DNA of 46,043 nt from Deltaproteobacteria bacterium. GTDB lineage: Bacteria; Desulfobacterota; Syntrophia; Syntrophales; UBA2210. The notes beneath the pieces were generated by a model. That model had not been told where the DNA came from and did not search any database. It saw only the letters and a program-made list of their open reading frames with translations. Numbering within the stretch: the stretch's first letter is position 1; the number at the start of each line of letters is the position of its first letter. The position numbers and the translations under genes were made by a program. The stretch is from assembly GCA_026388515.1 (NCBI GenBank), contig JAPLJO010000028.1, forward strand, positions 1-46,043, written 5' to 3'. Shown here in pieces: positions 35,319 through 46,043 of the stretch.

Positions 35319-36169
35319 TGAAGAAAAACTCCCTGGGAAAAGGATTAGGGGCCATATTTACCGATCTCGGAAGCACGGCTTCGAGGCCTTCATTTGTCAT
35401 GTGCGGCATCGAAGAGCTCACTCCCAACAGATTCCAGCCCCGGAAAGCGTTCGAGGGAGGAGAAATCAGAAACCTTGTGGCATCAATCAGAAAAAACGGC
35501 ATCATTCAACCTATAATCGCGAGGAGGACCGGTGCCGGGAGATTCGAAATCATCGCCGGCGAGCGGCGGTGGAGAGCCGCCCAGGCGGCGGGGCTGAAGG
35601 ATGTTCCCGTCATCATCCGCGAGGCCGAGGACATTGATGTCGCAGAGCTCTCACTGATCGAGAACCTTCAGCGGGAAGAACTCAATCCGGTCGAAGAGGC
35701 GGAAGCGTACCACACGCTTTCAGCGACGTTTCACCTTTCCCAGGAGGAGATTTCATCTCGCGTCGGCAAGGACCGCTCGACAATAACCAACGCCCTCCGG
35801 CTTCTCAAGCTTCCCGACGATGTAAGGGGAGCGCTCATTGAAAAAAGTATCACCGCCGGCCACGCGCGGGCACTTCTCGCGCTCGACTCAAGGGCGGAGC
35901 AGTCGCGGCTTCTGAAGCATATCATGGATAAAAAGTTGAGTGTCCGCGACACGGAACGCCTGGTGAAAAAAACAACGAATCCAAAAACGGGCGTCACCAG
36001 GGCCAAGGGTGGCATTATCGTTGATATAGAGGAGCAGCTCACCAGGCGGCTCATGGCAAAGACTACAATCCGCGAGAGGACTCGAGGGGGCACTATAGAA
36101 ATCACCTATACCTCGGGAGATGACCTGGACCGGCTTATCAATCTGCTGCTCGAGAGAAACAGCAGGTAA
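35318..36169 (+). CDS. parB: Chromosome partitioning protein ParB (Spo0J)
   Basis: 283 residues. The N-terminal CTPase/ParB-box region (GERRWRAAQAAG; ENLQREELNPVEEAEAY) is followed by the helix-turn-helix that reads parS (LSQEEISSRVGKDRSTITNALRLL) and a C-terminal dimerisation domain. It binds parS, then clamps and slides using CTP. ATG 35318 overlaps the parA stop by one base with GGAAGG just upstream. Confidence 0.96.
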   Translation: MKKNSLGKGLGAIFTDLGSTASRPSFVMCGIEELTPNRFQPRKAFEGGEIRNLVASIRKNGIIQPIIARRTGAGRFEIIAGERRWRAAQAAGLKDVPVIIREAEDIDVAELSLIENLQREELNPVEEAEAYHTLSATFHLSQEEISSRVGKDRSTITNALRLLKLPDDVRGALIEKSITAGHARALLALDSRAEQSRLLKHIMDKKLSVRDTERLVKKTTNPKTGVTRAKGGIIVDIEEQLTRRLMAKTTIRERTRGGTIEITYTSGDDLDRLINLLLERNSR

Positions 36170-36188
36170 GTTTCCGCGCGGTGACGCG

Positions 36189-36208
36189 TTATCAACATCT
36201 GTTAATAA
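36189..36208. promoter_or_regulatory. Inverted pair of DnaA-box-like 9-mers upstream of dnaA
   Basis: TTATCAACA (36189-36197) and, on the other strand, TTATTAACA (plus-strand TGTTAATAA, 36200-36208) are separated by two bases. Each differs from the Escherichia coli consensus TTATCCACA by one or two bases. They lie in the 63-base parB-dnaA gap and could mediate DnaA autoregulation or origin function. Confidence 0.6.
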
Positions 36209-36232
36209 CCCTGTGTATAGAGGGATCGGTCA

Positions 36233-37573
36233 GTGGAATTATATTGGATGGAATGTGCTAAAATTATTAAAGAAAAGGTGTCACAGCAAAACTTTGAGAC
36301 GTGGATAAGGCCCATAAAAATACACGCCGTCGAGGAGAATAACATCTACCTTGCGGTGCCGAACAAATTTTTCAAGGACTGGCTGGTTGAGAACTATATT
36401 TCCGTCATCAGCGACTCTTTGTCACAGACCATGGGAACCATCGTGAACGTGAACTTCGTGGTGGAAAAGGAGGATGCCCGCGGTCCCGAAGCGCCCGTCC
36501 GGACCGGCAAGAAACACGCAAAAAAGGCGGTCATCCCGCGTCTTCATCCATCGCTCAACCCGAGCTACAGTTTCGAGCGGTTCGTGGTGGGGCCGTCAAA
36601 CCAGTTTGCTCACGCAGCCGCGCTTTCGGTGGCCGAGCAGCCGGCCTCCAACTACAACCCCCTCTTCATCTACGGCGGTGTCGGGCTCGGCAAGACCCAT
36701 CTCATTAACTCCATCGGGCTTCAGACCCTCTCGCTCTTCCCCGAGAGAAGCGTCCTCTACATATCGGCGGAACAGTTCATGAATGAGCTCATCAACTCCA
36801 TTCGATACGATAAGATGCAGAACTTCAGGGAAAAATTCAGAAAAATCGATTCCCTCCTCATCGACGATATCCAGTTTATCGCCGGCAAGGAGCGCACCCA
36901 GGAGGAATTTTTTCATACCTTCAATGCGCTCCATGATTCGGGAAAACAGATTGTCGTGACGAGCGATAAATTTCCCAAGGACATTCCGAACCTTGAGAGC
37001 CGCCTGCGTTCAAGGTTCGAATGGGGACTTATCGCCGATATTCAAAGTCCCGACATGGAAACACGAATCGCCATCATTGAAAAAAAGGCCCACGAAAACA
37101 ACATCACTCTTTCCAACGAGGTGACCCGCTATATCGCCACCGTGGCGGATTCAAATATACGAGAACTCGAGGGTGTGCTCACAAGAATCGCCGCCTATTC
37201 GTCGCTGACGGGAAAAGAAATAGAAATAGGCATGGTAAAGGAGGCGATTAAAAACCTTCTTAAAAATGTCAAGGAAAAATTGATTTCCATCGACGAAATC
37301 ACCAAGACCGTCGCGGCAAAATTCAACATCAAGCTTTCCGACCTGAAATCGGAAAAGAAATATAAAAACCTCATACTGCCCCGGCAGATTGCAATGTATC
37401 TTTCTCGAAAAATGACGAACCGGTCATTTCCTGACATAGGTGCGAAAGTCGGCGGGAGAGATCACTCAACGGTAATCTACTCAATGAATAAAGTAAAGAA
37501 ACTAATGGAGAAGGACCCCGCCGTTAAAAAGATGGTGGGAGAAATTGAGGAGATACTGCAAAGCATTACCTAA
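36233..37573 (+). CDS. dnaA: Chromosomal replication initiator protein DnaA
   Basis: 446 residues. Domain I (about 1-80) is followed by a short linker, the AAA+ core with Walker A GGVGLGKTHL (148-157), Walker B LLIDDIQFIAGKERTQEEFF and the sensor regions, and domain IV ending with the DnaA signature GRDHSTVIYSMNKV, which reads DnaA boxes. GTG at 36233 is preceded by GAGGGA. DnaA opens the origin and recruits the helicase. It is followed by the AT-rich gap to dnaN, the probable origin. Confidence 0.98.
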   Translation: MELYWMECAKIIKEKVSQQNFETWIRPIKIHAVEENNIYLAVPNKFFKDWLVENYISVISDSLSQTMGTIVNVNFVVEKEDARGPEAPVRTGKKHAKKAVIPRLHPSLNPSYSFERFVVGPSNQFAHAAALSVAEQPASNYNPLFIYGGVGLGKTHLINSIGLQTLSLFPERSVLYISAEQFMNELINSIRYDKMQNFREKFRKIDSLLIDDIQFIAGKERTQEEFFHTFNALHDSGKQIVVTSDKFPKDIPNLESRLRSRFEWGLIADIQSPDMETRIAIIEKKAHENNITLSNEVTRYIATVADSNIRELEGVLTRIAAYSSLTGKEIEIGMVKEAIKNLLKNVKEKLISIDEITKTVAAKFNIKLSDLKSEKKYKNLILPRQIAMYLSRKMTNRSFPDIGAKVGGRDHSTVIYSMNKVKKLMEKDPAVKKMVGEIEEILQSIT

Positions 37574-37715
37574 CACCTTACTCACAGTGCAGGAGAGGTT
37601 GTTTATAGTTTAAAATTAATACCTTATGAGTATAATATCAACATATCAACAATACCTATTACTACGACTATTTATTTTAATTACTATAAAAACTATTTAG
37701 AAAAAGGGTGATGCT
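37574..37715. other. oriC: Probable origin of replication (oriC) unwinding region between dnaA and dnaN
   Basis: This 142-base gap is strikingly AT-rich. It contains two DnaA-box-like repeats sharing TATCAACA (37635-37643 and 37643-37651), then five triplets CTA-TTA-CTA-CGA-CTA (37656-37670), which read on the other strand as the DnaA-trio pattern, then further A/T-rich DNA. This order (boxes, short spacer, trios, AT-rich DNA) is that of the basal unwinding element known from Bacillus and many other bacteria. A possible dnaN promoter overlaps it: TTTAAA, 16 bases, TATAAT at 37631-37636. A ribosome site AGGGTGATG precedes dnaN. Confidence 0.65.
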
Positions 37716-41190
<3,475 letters not shown>

Positions 41191-41307
41191 CGCAGTACGA
41201 ACTGCCCCATCCCCACGGTCACAGAAGACATTTCATTCCCGGCATACATGATGTCCTGATGCTCGTGAGGGGTGGAGGAGCACAGGAGTAAGGAGACGAT
41301 ACAGCCA

Positions 41308-43794
41308 ATGGATCAGATTCACGAGCGAAGCGTACCGGTCACTATAGAAGGCGAAATGAAGCGGTCCTACACGGGCTACGCGATGAGCGTCATCGTGGGC
41401 AGGGCGATACCCGACGTGCGGGACGGCCTCAAGCCGGTGCACCGGCGGGCGCTTTTCGCCATGGTGGAACTGGGGAACCGGTGGAACCGTCCGTACAAGA
41501 AATCGGCCAGAATCGTGGGAGACATTATCGGTAAGTACCATCCCCACGGCGATACAGCGGCGTACGAAACCGTTGTCAGGATGGCCCAGGATTTTTCCAT
41601 GCGGTATCCCCTTGTCGACGGCCAGGGGAACTTCGGTTCCATTGACGGTGATCCTCCGGCGGCAATGAGGTACACCGAGGTCAGGATGGCGCGCATTACC
41701 GAGGAGATGCTCGCCGACCTGGATAAGGATACCGTCGATTTTATACCCAACTATGACGGCTCACTCACGGAACCCGTGGTACTTCCCGCGACGATTCCCG
41801 CCCTGCTTCTGAACGGTTCCTCGGGTATCGCCGTGGGAGTCGCCACGAATATTCCGCCCCACAACCTGAATGAAATTGCCGACGGCATCATCGCGCTCAT
41901 CAAAAATCCCGAACTCCCGGTGGATGAAATCATGAAATACATAAAGGGGCCGGATTTCCCCACGGGCGGTTTTATCAACGGGCGTGAAGGCATCGTCGAG
42001 GCCTACCGGACGGGGAGAGGCATCATACGGGTGCGCGCACGGGCACTCATCGAAAAAAATGCCCGGAGCGACCGGGAAAGCATCGTGATCACCGAAATTC
42101 CCTACATGGTGAACAAGGCGAATCTGATTGAAAAAATTGCCGAACTGGTCCGGGAGAAGAAAATCGATGGCATCACCGACATCAGGGACGAATCCGACCG
42201 GGACGGCATGCGGGTCGTCATTGATCTCAAGCGCGACGAAGTCGCGTACGTGGTGCTGAACCAGCTTTTCAAGCATACCCAGATGGAATCCACCTTCGGC
42301 ATCATCATGCTCGCCATTGAGCAGGGGCAGCCCAAGGTGTTTGCCCTCAAGGAAATTCTCCAGAGCTTCATCAATTTCCGGAAACAGGTCATCACGCGAC
42401 GGACCGCCTTCGAACTCGCGGTGGCGAAAGACAGGCTCCACATACTGGAAGGGCTCATCATCGCCCTCGATCATATCGATGCCATCATCGCGACCATTAA
42501 AAAGTCCGCGAGTCCCGCCGAGGCGATGGAACGGCTGATGAAGGACTTTGGACTTACGGAAGTACAGGCAAAAGCGATTCTCGACATGAGGCTCCAGCGA
42601 CTCACCGGCCTGGAGCGTGACAAGATACGGGACGAACACAAGGACGTGACGGCGCTCGTGAAAAAACTCGAGGGTATTCTTGCCGATCCCCGCAAGGTCC
42701 TCAACCTGATTGTGGGTGAGCAGGAGTCCCTGAAAGAACGGTACGGCGACGAACGGAGAACGGAAATCGTCCTGGCCAGCGAGGAAATCGACATTGAAGA
42801 CATGATTGTCGAGGAGAATATGGTCGTTACCGTCTCCCACCAGGGGTATATCAAGCGCAATCCCGTGAGCCTGTACAGGAGCCAGCACCGGGGCGGCCGC
42901 GGCAAAGTGGGCATGGGGACCAAGGAAGACGATTTCGTCGAGCGGCTTTTCATCGCCTCCACGCACAGCCACATTCTCTTTTTTACGAACACGGGACGTG
43001 TCCACTGGCAGAAGATTTATCAGATTCCCCAGGCGGGAAGGGCGGCGAAGGGAAAGGCGATCGTCAATCTCATCGGCATTTCCAGCGAAGAGAAGGTGAC
43101 GGCGGTGCTGCCGGTCCCCGAATTCGTGCCCGACAAATATGTGGTCATGGGGACCTGCCAGGGAATCATCAAAAAAACCGACCTCATGGCGTATGCAAAT
43201 CCCCGCGCGGGGGGCATCATCGCGCTCACCCTCGACGAGGGAGATGAACTCATTGAGGCGCGGCTCACCGACGGCAATCAGCAGATACTCATCGGCACGC
43301 GCAAAGGGAAGGCGGTGCGGTTTGCGGAGAAAAACGTGCGCTCCATGGGGCGGACTGCCCGGGGCGTGACCGCGGTCAGGATGGAAAAAGGAGACCAGGT
43401 CATCGGCATGGAAATCGTGGGCGAAAATAATTCGATACTCACGGTCTCGGAACACGGCTACGGCAAGCGCTCGCCCGCGGGTGAATACCGCCTGCAGTCC
43501 CGCGGCGGCAAGGGCATCATCAACATCAGGACCACGCCAAAGATAGGTCTTGTGGCAGGCATCAGGCAGGTGGTGGGCAATGAGGACATCATGCTGATAA
43601 GCAATGCCGGCAAAGTCATCAGGATGCGGGTTGATGAAATTCCCCTCATGCACCGGAGTACCCAGGGGGTTCGTCTCATCGGTCTCGACGAGGGAGAAAA
43701 GGTCGTGGGCATTGCGAGGGCCGAACGGGAAGAAGAGCGTGAGGAAAACGGCACCGGAGAACTCCCGGAGAAAGAGGGAGAACCCGAAGTATAG
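41308..43794 (+). CDS. gyrA: DNA gyrase subunit A
   Basis: 828 residues. From ATG 41308 the catalytic tyrosine is Tyr 122 (AMRYTEVRM), the same number as in Escherichia coli, which supports this start over an upstream GTG at 41272. The quinolone-resistance region reads [15 protein letters not shown] with Thr 83 and Glu 87, substitutions common as natural variants. The C-terminal beta-pinwheel repeats are complete with a GyrA-box-like QSRGGKG, so it is gyrase rather than topoisomerase IV. The acidic tail follows. It is 117 bases after gyrB. Confidence 0.98.
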   Translation: MDQIHERSVPVTIEGEMKRSYTGYAMSVIVGRAIPDVRDGLKPVHRRALFAMVELGNRWNRPYKKSARIVGDIIGKYHPHGDTAAYETVVRMAQDFSMRYPLVDGQGNFGSIDGDPPAAMRYTEVRMARITEEMLADLDKDTVDFIPNYDGSLTEPVVLPATIPALLLNGSSGIAVGVATNIPPHNLNEIADGIIALIKNPELPVDEIMKYIKGPDFPTGGFINGREGIVEAYRTGRGIIRVRARALIEKNARSDRESIVITEIPYMVNKANLIEKIAELVREKKIDGITDIRDESDRDGMRVVIDLKRDEVAYVVLNQLFKHTQMESTFGIIMLAIEQGQPKVFALKEILQSFINFRKQVITRRTAFELAVAKDRLHILEGLIIALDHIDAIIATIKKSASPAEAMERLMKDFGLTEVQAKAILDMRLQRLTGLERDKIRDEHKDVTALVKKLEGILADPRKVLNLIVGEQESLKERYGDERRTEIVLASEEIDIEDMIVEENMVVTVSHQGYIKRNPVSLYRSQHRGGRGKVGMGTKEDDFVERLFIASTHSHILFFTNTGRVHWQKIYQIPQAGRAAKGKAIVNLIGISSEEKVTAVLPVPEFVPDKYVVMGTCQGIIKKTDLMAYANPRAGGIIALTLDEGDELIEARLTDGNQQILIGTRKGKAVRFAEKNVRSMGRTARGVTAVRMEKGDQVIGMEIVGENNSILTVSEHGYGKRSPAGEYRLQSRGGKGIINIRTTPKIGLVAGIRQVVGNEDIMLISNAGKVIRMRVDEIPLMHRSTQGVRLIGLDEGEKVVGIARAEREEEREENGTGELPEKEGEPEV

Positions 43795-43919
43795 CGCCGG
43801 GAACGCCCGCCGTCCGGGATGATATCCGGCGCGCGCTTCGCCGAAAGGCCGCTCCTGCGCAGCCTCAACCGCCGGGAGGTCCCTGAGGGCAGTGAGTTCA
43901 CAGTCCGGGAGCATACGCG

Positions 43920-44363
43920 ATGGGTGGTGTGGTCAGAAACCGGGGACACCGCATCTACAGGGTGTTTGATCATACGGCGGACCTCGGTCTGGAAATTTAC
44001 GGGAGTGATGTGGGGGATCTGTTTGCCCATGCCGCCCGTGCGCTTTTTGATAACATTGCGGACCTCGATACCGTCGAAGGCGTCATTATGCGGGACATCT
44101 CCGTCTCGGGCGCCGATCTGCAGGATCTCTTTATCAATTATCTGCGGGCACTGTTAGGCTGGTTCCACGACGAGGATTTTATTGTCAGGGACGTCACCAT
44201 TCACGCGATCACGGGTACTCATGTCGCCGGGACGGCGACGGGAGAACGGTTCGATCCCCGCACACACACCATCCGCCACGAAATCAAGGCGGTAACCTAC
44301 CATATGGCCGAGGTTGCCGAAGTCCCCAGCGGGTGGCGAGGAAGGGTCATCCTTGATGTCTGA
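43920..44363 (+). CDS. Archease
   Basis: 147 residues. The N-terminal FDHTADLGLEIYG motif and the C-terminal IKAVTYHMAEV motif with conserved Asp and His are diagnostic. Archease is a small metal-dependent protein that activates the RNA ligase RtcB by promoting its guanylylation. Its gene overlaps rtcB by 8 bases. ATG 43920 has GGGAG about nine bases upstream. The 125-base gap after gyrA shows no clear promoter. Confidence 0.93.
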   Translation: MGGVVRNRGHRIYRVFDHTADLGLEIYGSDVGDLFAHAARALFDNIADLDTVEGVIMRDISVSGADLQDLFINYLRALLGWFHDEDFIVRDVTIHAITGTHVAGTATGERFDPRTHTIRHEIKAVTYHMAEVAEVPSGWRGRVILDV

Positions 44364-45798
44364 GATAAAGATTGAGAAACTCGATGAGTGTCGCTGGATC
44401 ATACCGCCCGTGGGCGGGATGCGGGTCCCGGGACTCATCTATTCATCACGGGAATTGATGGGGGATATCGGCACCGATGAAAGCCCCCGACAGGTGGCGA
44501 ACGTGGCCCACCTTCCGGGAATTCTCGGCTACTCGATGGCGATGCCCAACATGCACTGGGGATATGGATTTCCCATCGGGGGAGTGGCCGCCTTCGACAT
44601 GGCGGAGGGCATCATTTCACCGGGCGGCGTCGGCTACGACATCAACTGCGGCGTGCGCCTTATGACGACGAAGCTTGATTACCAGGAAATCAAGAGTGAG
44701 GTGGCAGATCTCGTGGGGGCGCTCTTTCGGCATATTCCCACCGGCGTCGGCTCGAAAGGGTCGCTCAGGCTTTCGGCCGGCGAAGAGAAGAAGGTGCTTT
44801 GTTCCGGTGCCGGGTGGGCCGTGGAACACGGCTATGGCACTCCTCAGGACCTGGAGGCCACCGAGGACGGCGGCGTCATGGAGGGTGCCGACCCGGCCTG
44901 TGTGAGCGAGCGGGCGGTGGAGCGCGGGAGGGAGCAGCTCGGCACCCTCGGTTCGGGAAACCATTTTCTCGAAATAGAAGTGGTGGAAGAAATCTTTGAC
45001 GACGACGCCGCAGCCGCCTTCGGCCTTGCCCTGAACCAGGTGTGCGTGGTTATTCACTCCGGTTCCCGCGGTCTTGGGTATCAGGTCTGCGACGATTACC
45101 TTGCGAGGATGGTGAAGCACATTCATGACATAGGAGTTCCGATTCCGGATCGACAGCTTGCCTGTGCCTACCTTGCCTCGAACGAGGGCAGGGAATACCT
45201 GTCCGCAATGGCCTGCGCCGCGAACTATGCCTGGGCAAACCGGCAGATGCTTATGCACTGGACGAGGGAAACCTTCGAAAAGGCACTGAAGCGGTCGCCG
45301 CGCGATATCGGCATGAGACTGCTCTACGATGTCTGTCATAATATTGCGAAGATAGAGCACTTTATCATCGATGGCCGGAATAAAACCGTCTGCGTGCACC
45401 GCAAAGGCGCCACACGGGCATTCCCTCCGGGGCATGCGGCGCTCCCCGAACGGTATCGCCCCGTGGGACAGCCCGTACTGATTCCCGGTGATATGGGGTC
45501 CGGCTCCTATGTCCTCGCAGGAACCGAAAAGGCCTTTTCGGAGACCTTCGGCAGCACCTGCCACGGCGCCGGCCGGGTGATGAGCCGGAGCCAGGCCCTG
45601 AAGATAAGCAGGAAACGATCCGTAGGGCGTGAAATGGCCGCGCGCGGGGTCATCGTGATGGCGAAGGGGAAGGGCACCCTCAACGAAGAAATCCCCGAGG
45701 CGTATAAAAATATCGATCAGGTAGTAGACGTGGTACACCGGGCGGGTATTTCGAAAAAAGTGGCCCGGCTGCGGTCGGTGGGGTGCATAAAAGGCTGA
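44356..45798 (+). CDS. rtcB: RNA-splicing ligase RtcB
   Basis: 480 residues. RtcB joins RNA 2',3'-cyclic phosphate or 3'-phosphate ends to 5'-OH ends using GTP and Mn2+. The metal cysteine (GYDINCGVRL), histidines (GSGNHFLE; VVIHSGSRGLG; VCHNIAKIEH) and the guanylylated histidine in STCHGAGRVMSR are all present, as is the PGDMGSGSYVL segment. In bacteria it serves RNA repair, for example after toxin or ribonuclease damage. ATG 44356 has AGGAAGG ten bases upstream and overlaps archease. Confidence 0.96.
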   Translation: MSEIKIEKLDECRWIIPPVGGMRVPGLIYSSRELMGDIGTDESPRQVANVAHLPGILGYSMAMPNMHWGYGFPIGGVAAFDMAEGIISPGGVGYDINCGVRLMTTKLDYQEIKSEVADLVGALFRHIPTGVGSKGSLRLSAGEEKKVLCSGAGWAVEHGYGTPQDLEATEDGGVMEGADPACVSERAVERGREQLGTLGSGNHFLEIEVVEEIFDDDAAAAFGLALNQVCVVIHSGSRGLGYQVCDDYLARMVKHIHDIGVPIPDRQLACAYLASNEGREYLSAMACAANYAWANRQMLMHWTRETFEKALKRSPRDIGMRLLYDVCHNIAKIEHFIIDGRNKTVCVHRKGATRAFPPGHAALPERYRPVGQPVLIPGDMGSGSYVLAGTEKAFSETFGSTCHGAGRVMSRSQALKISRKRSVGREMAARGVIVMAKGKGTLNEEIPEAYKNIDQVVDVVHRAGISKKVARLRSVGCIKG

Positions 45799-45938
45799 AA
45801 GGAAAGGGCGCCGGTGCCCGCGCATGAGACGCAAGGAAGCACCGCACCGGAACGTGTGCCGCCGCCGGCCTTTACGCTTGAATTGTTGTGCTCTTTGGTG
45901 CAAATAGAAAATGTAATGGATGAGATGAAAGGAACGTC

Positions 45939-46043
45939 ATGGCTGAGCGAGGAATTCCAGCAGGTACGCATGATGTGGTAATTGTGGGAGGCGGTCCGGC
46001 GGGATTGACGACGGGTCTCTATGCCGCCCGTGCGAATCTCAAC
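45939..46043 (+). CDS. trxB: Thioredoxin-disulfide reductase, 5' part
   Basis: The first 35 residues of a FAD-dependent oxidoreductase: HDVVIVGGGPAGLTTGLYAARANL contains the FAD-binding GxGxxG and the TGLYAARA sequence typical of TrxB, which reduces thioredoxin with NADPH. ATG 45939 has AAAGGA six bases upstream. The rest of the gene lies beyond the window. A 140-base gap from rtcB precedes it. Confidence 0.85.
   Translation, partial: MAERGIPAGTHDVVIVGGGPAGLTTGLYAARANLN

Noticed and set aside
41761-43914. Open frame of about 700 codons opposite gyrA
   Set aside because: Antisense shadow produced by the codon use of gyrA; composition is not protein-like.
44617-45903. Long open frame opposite rtcB
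   Set aside because: Antisense shadow of rtcB; no start signal or family motif.

Overview
The window is a moderately GC-rich (by eye) stretch of a Gram-negative bacterial chromosome that carries the replication origin. The Gram-negative assignment rests on an LPS-heptose epimerase (HldD), an MCE/Mla-type lipid transport operon, several lipoproteins with lipoboxes, and a long GyrB with the insertion usual in Gram-negatives. A B12-dependent acyl-CoA mutase cassette, a ferredoxin-type DUF362 protein, a pilin-like fragment, a PilZ protein and a TRL-like lipoprotein fit an anaerobic deltaproteobacterial-type (Desulfobacterota) or spirochaete-like heterotroph. The sequence alone does not settle the phylum. 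No rRNA, tRNA, insertion sequence or CRISPR array was seen.

Layout. 0-2.6 kb: the 3' end of priA and a CBS/anti-sigma-kinase-like gene with a near-consensus promoter. 2.7-5.8 kb (minus): a headless type IV pilin fragment, a polysaccharide deacetylase, a TRL-like lipoprotein, a PilZ protein and a CrtC/AttH-like lipoprotein. 5.8-9.7 kb (minus): a complete adenosylcobalamin mutase cassette (large subunit, B12 subunit, MeaB GTPase, cobalamin adenosyltransferase), divergent from a thiolase. 11.3-16.1 kb (minus): an ABC/GldF/GldG/DUF4340 export-type operon. 16.2-18.2 kb (minus): groES-groEL with a clear terminator. 18.6-25.2 kb: mixed genes, namely a nitroreductase, TPR and transglutaminase-like proteins, an orphan exported protein, DUF362, YjbQ, a frameshifted PHP-domain gene that contains a perfect parS site, and a DNA glycosylase. 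25.3-27.6 kb (minus): htrA and a fumarylacetoacetate-hydrolase-family gene behind a strong promoter. 27.9-30.7 kb (plus): an MCE operon whose ATPase gene is a catalytically dead remnant. 30.7-33.7 kb (minus): hldD, an unrecognised gene and a SpoU-type rRNA/tRNA methyltransferase. 33.8-43.8 kb (plus): rsmG-parA-parB-dnaA-dnaN-gyrB-gyrA, the origin-proximal core. 43.9-46 kb (plus): archease, rtcB and the start of trxB.

The origin is best placed around dnaA. An inverted pair of DnaA-box-like 9-mers lies just upstream of dnaA. The AT-rich dnaA-dnaN gap holds two tandem DnaA-box-like repeats followed by a run of DnaA-trio-like triplets, the arrangement of a bacterial unwinding element. Genes right of this point are nearly all on the plus strand and most to the left are on the minus strand, as expected for co-orientation with two forks leaving this point. 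The segregation system is complete in the window: parA, parB and a 16-bp parS about 10 kb away.

The observations most worth following are the mutase, which carries isobutyryl-CoA-mutase-type rather than methylmalonyl-type residues; the pseudo-ATPase inside the MCE operon; the origin architecture; and several genes that have lost hallmark residues (DNA glycosylase, YjbQ, pilin).
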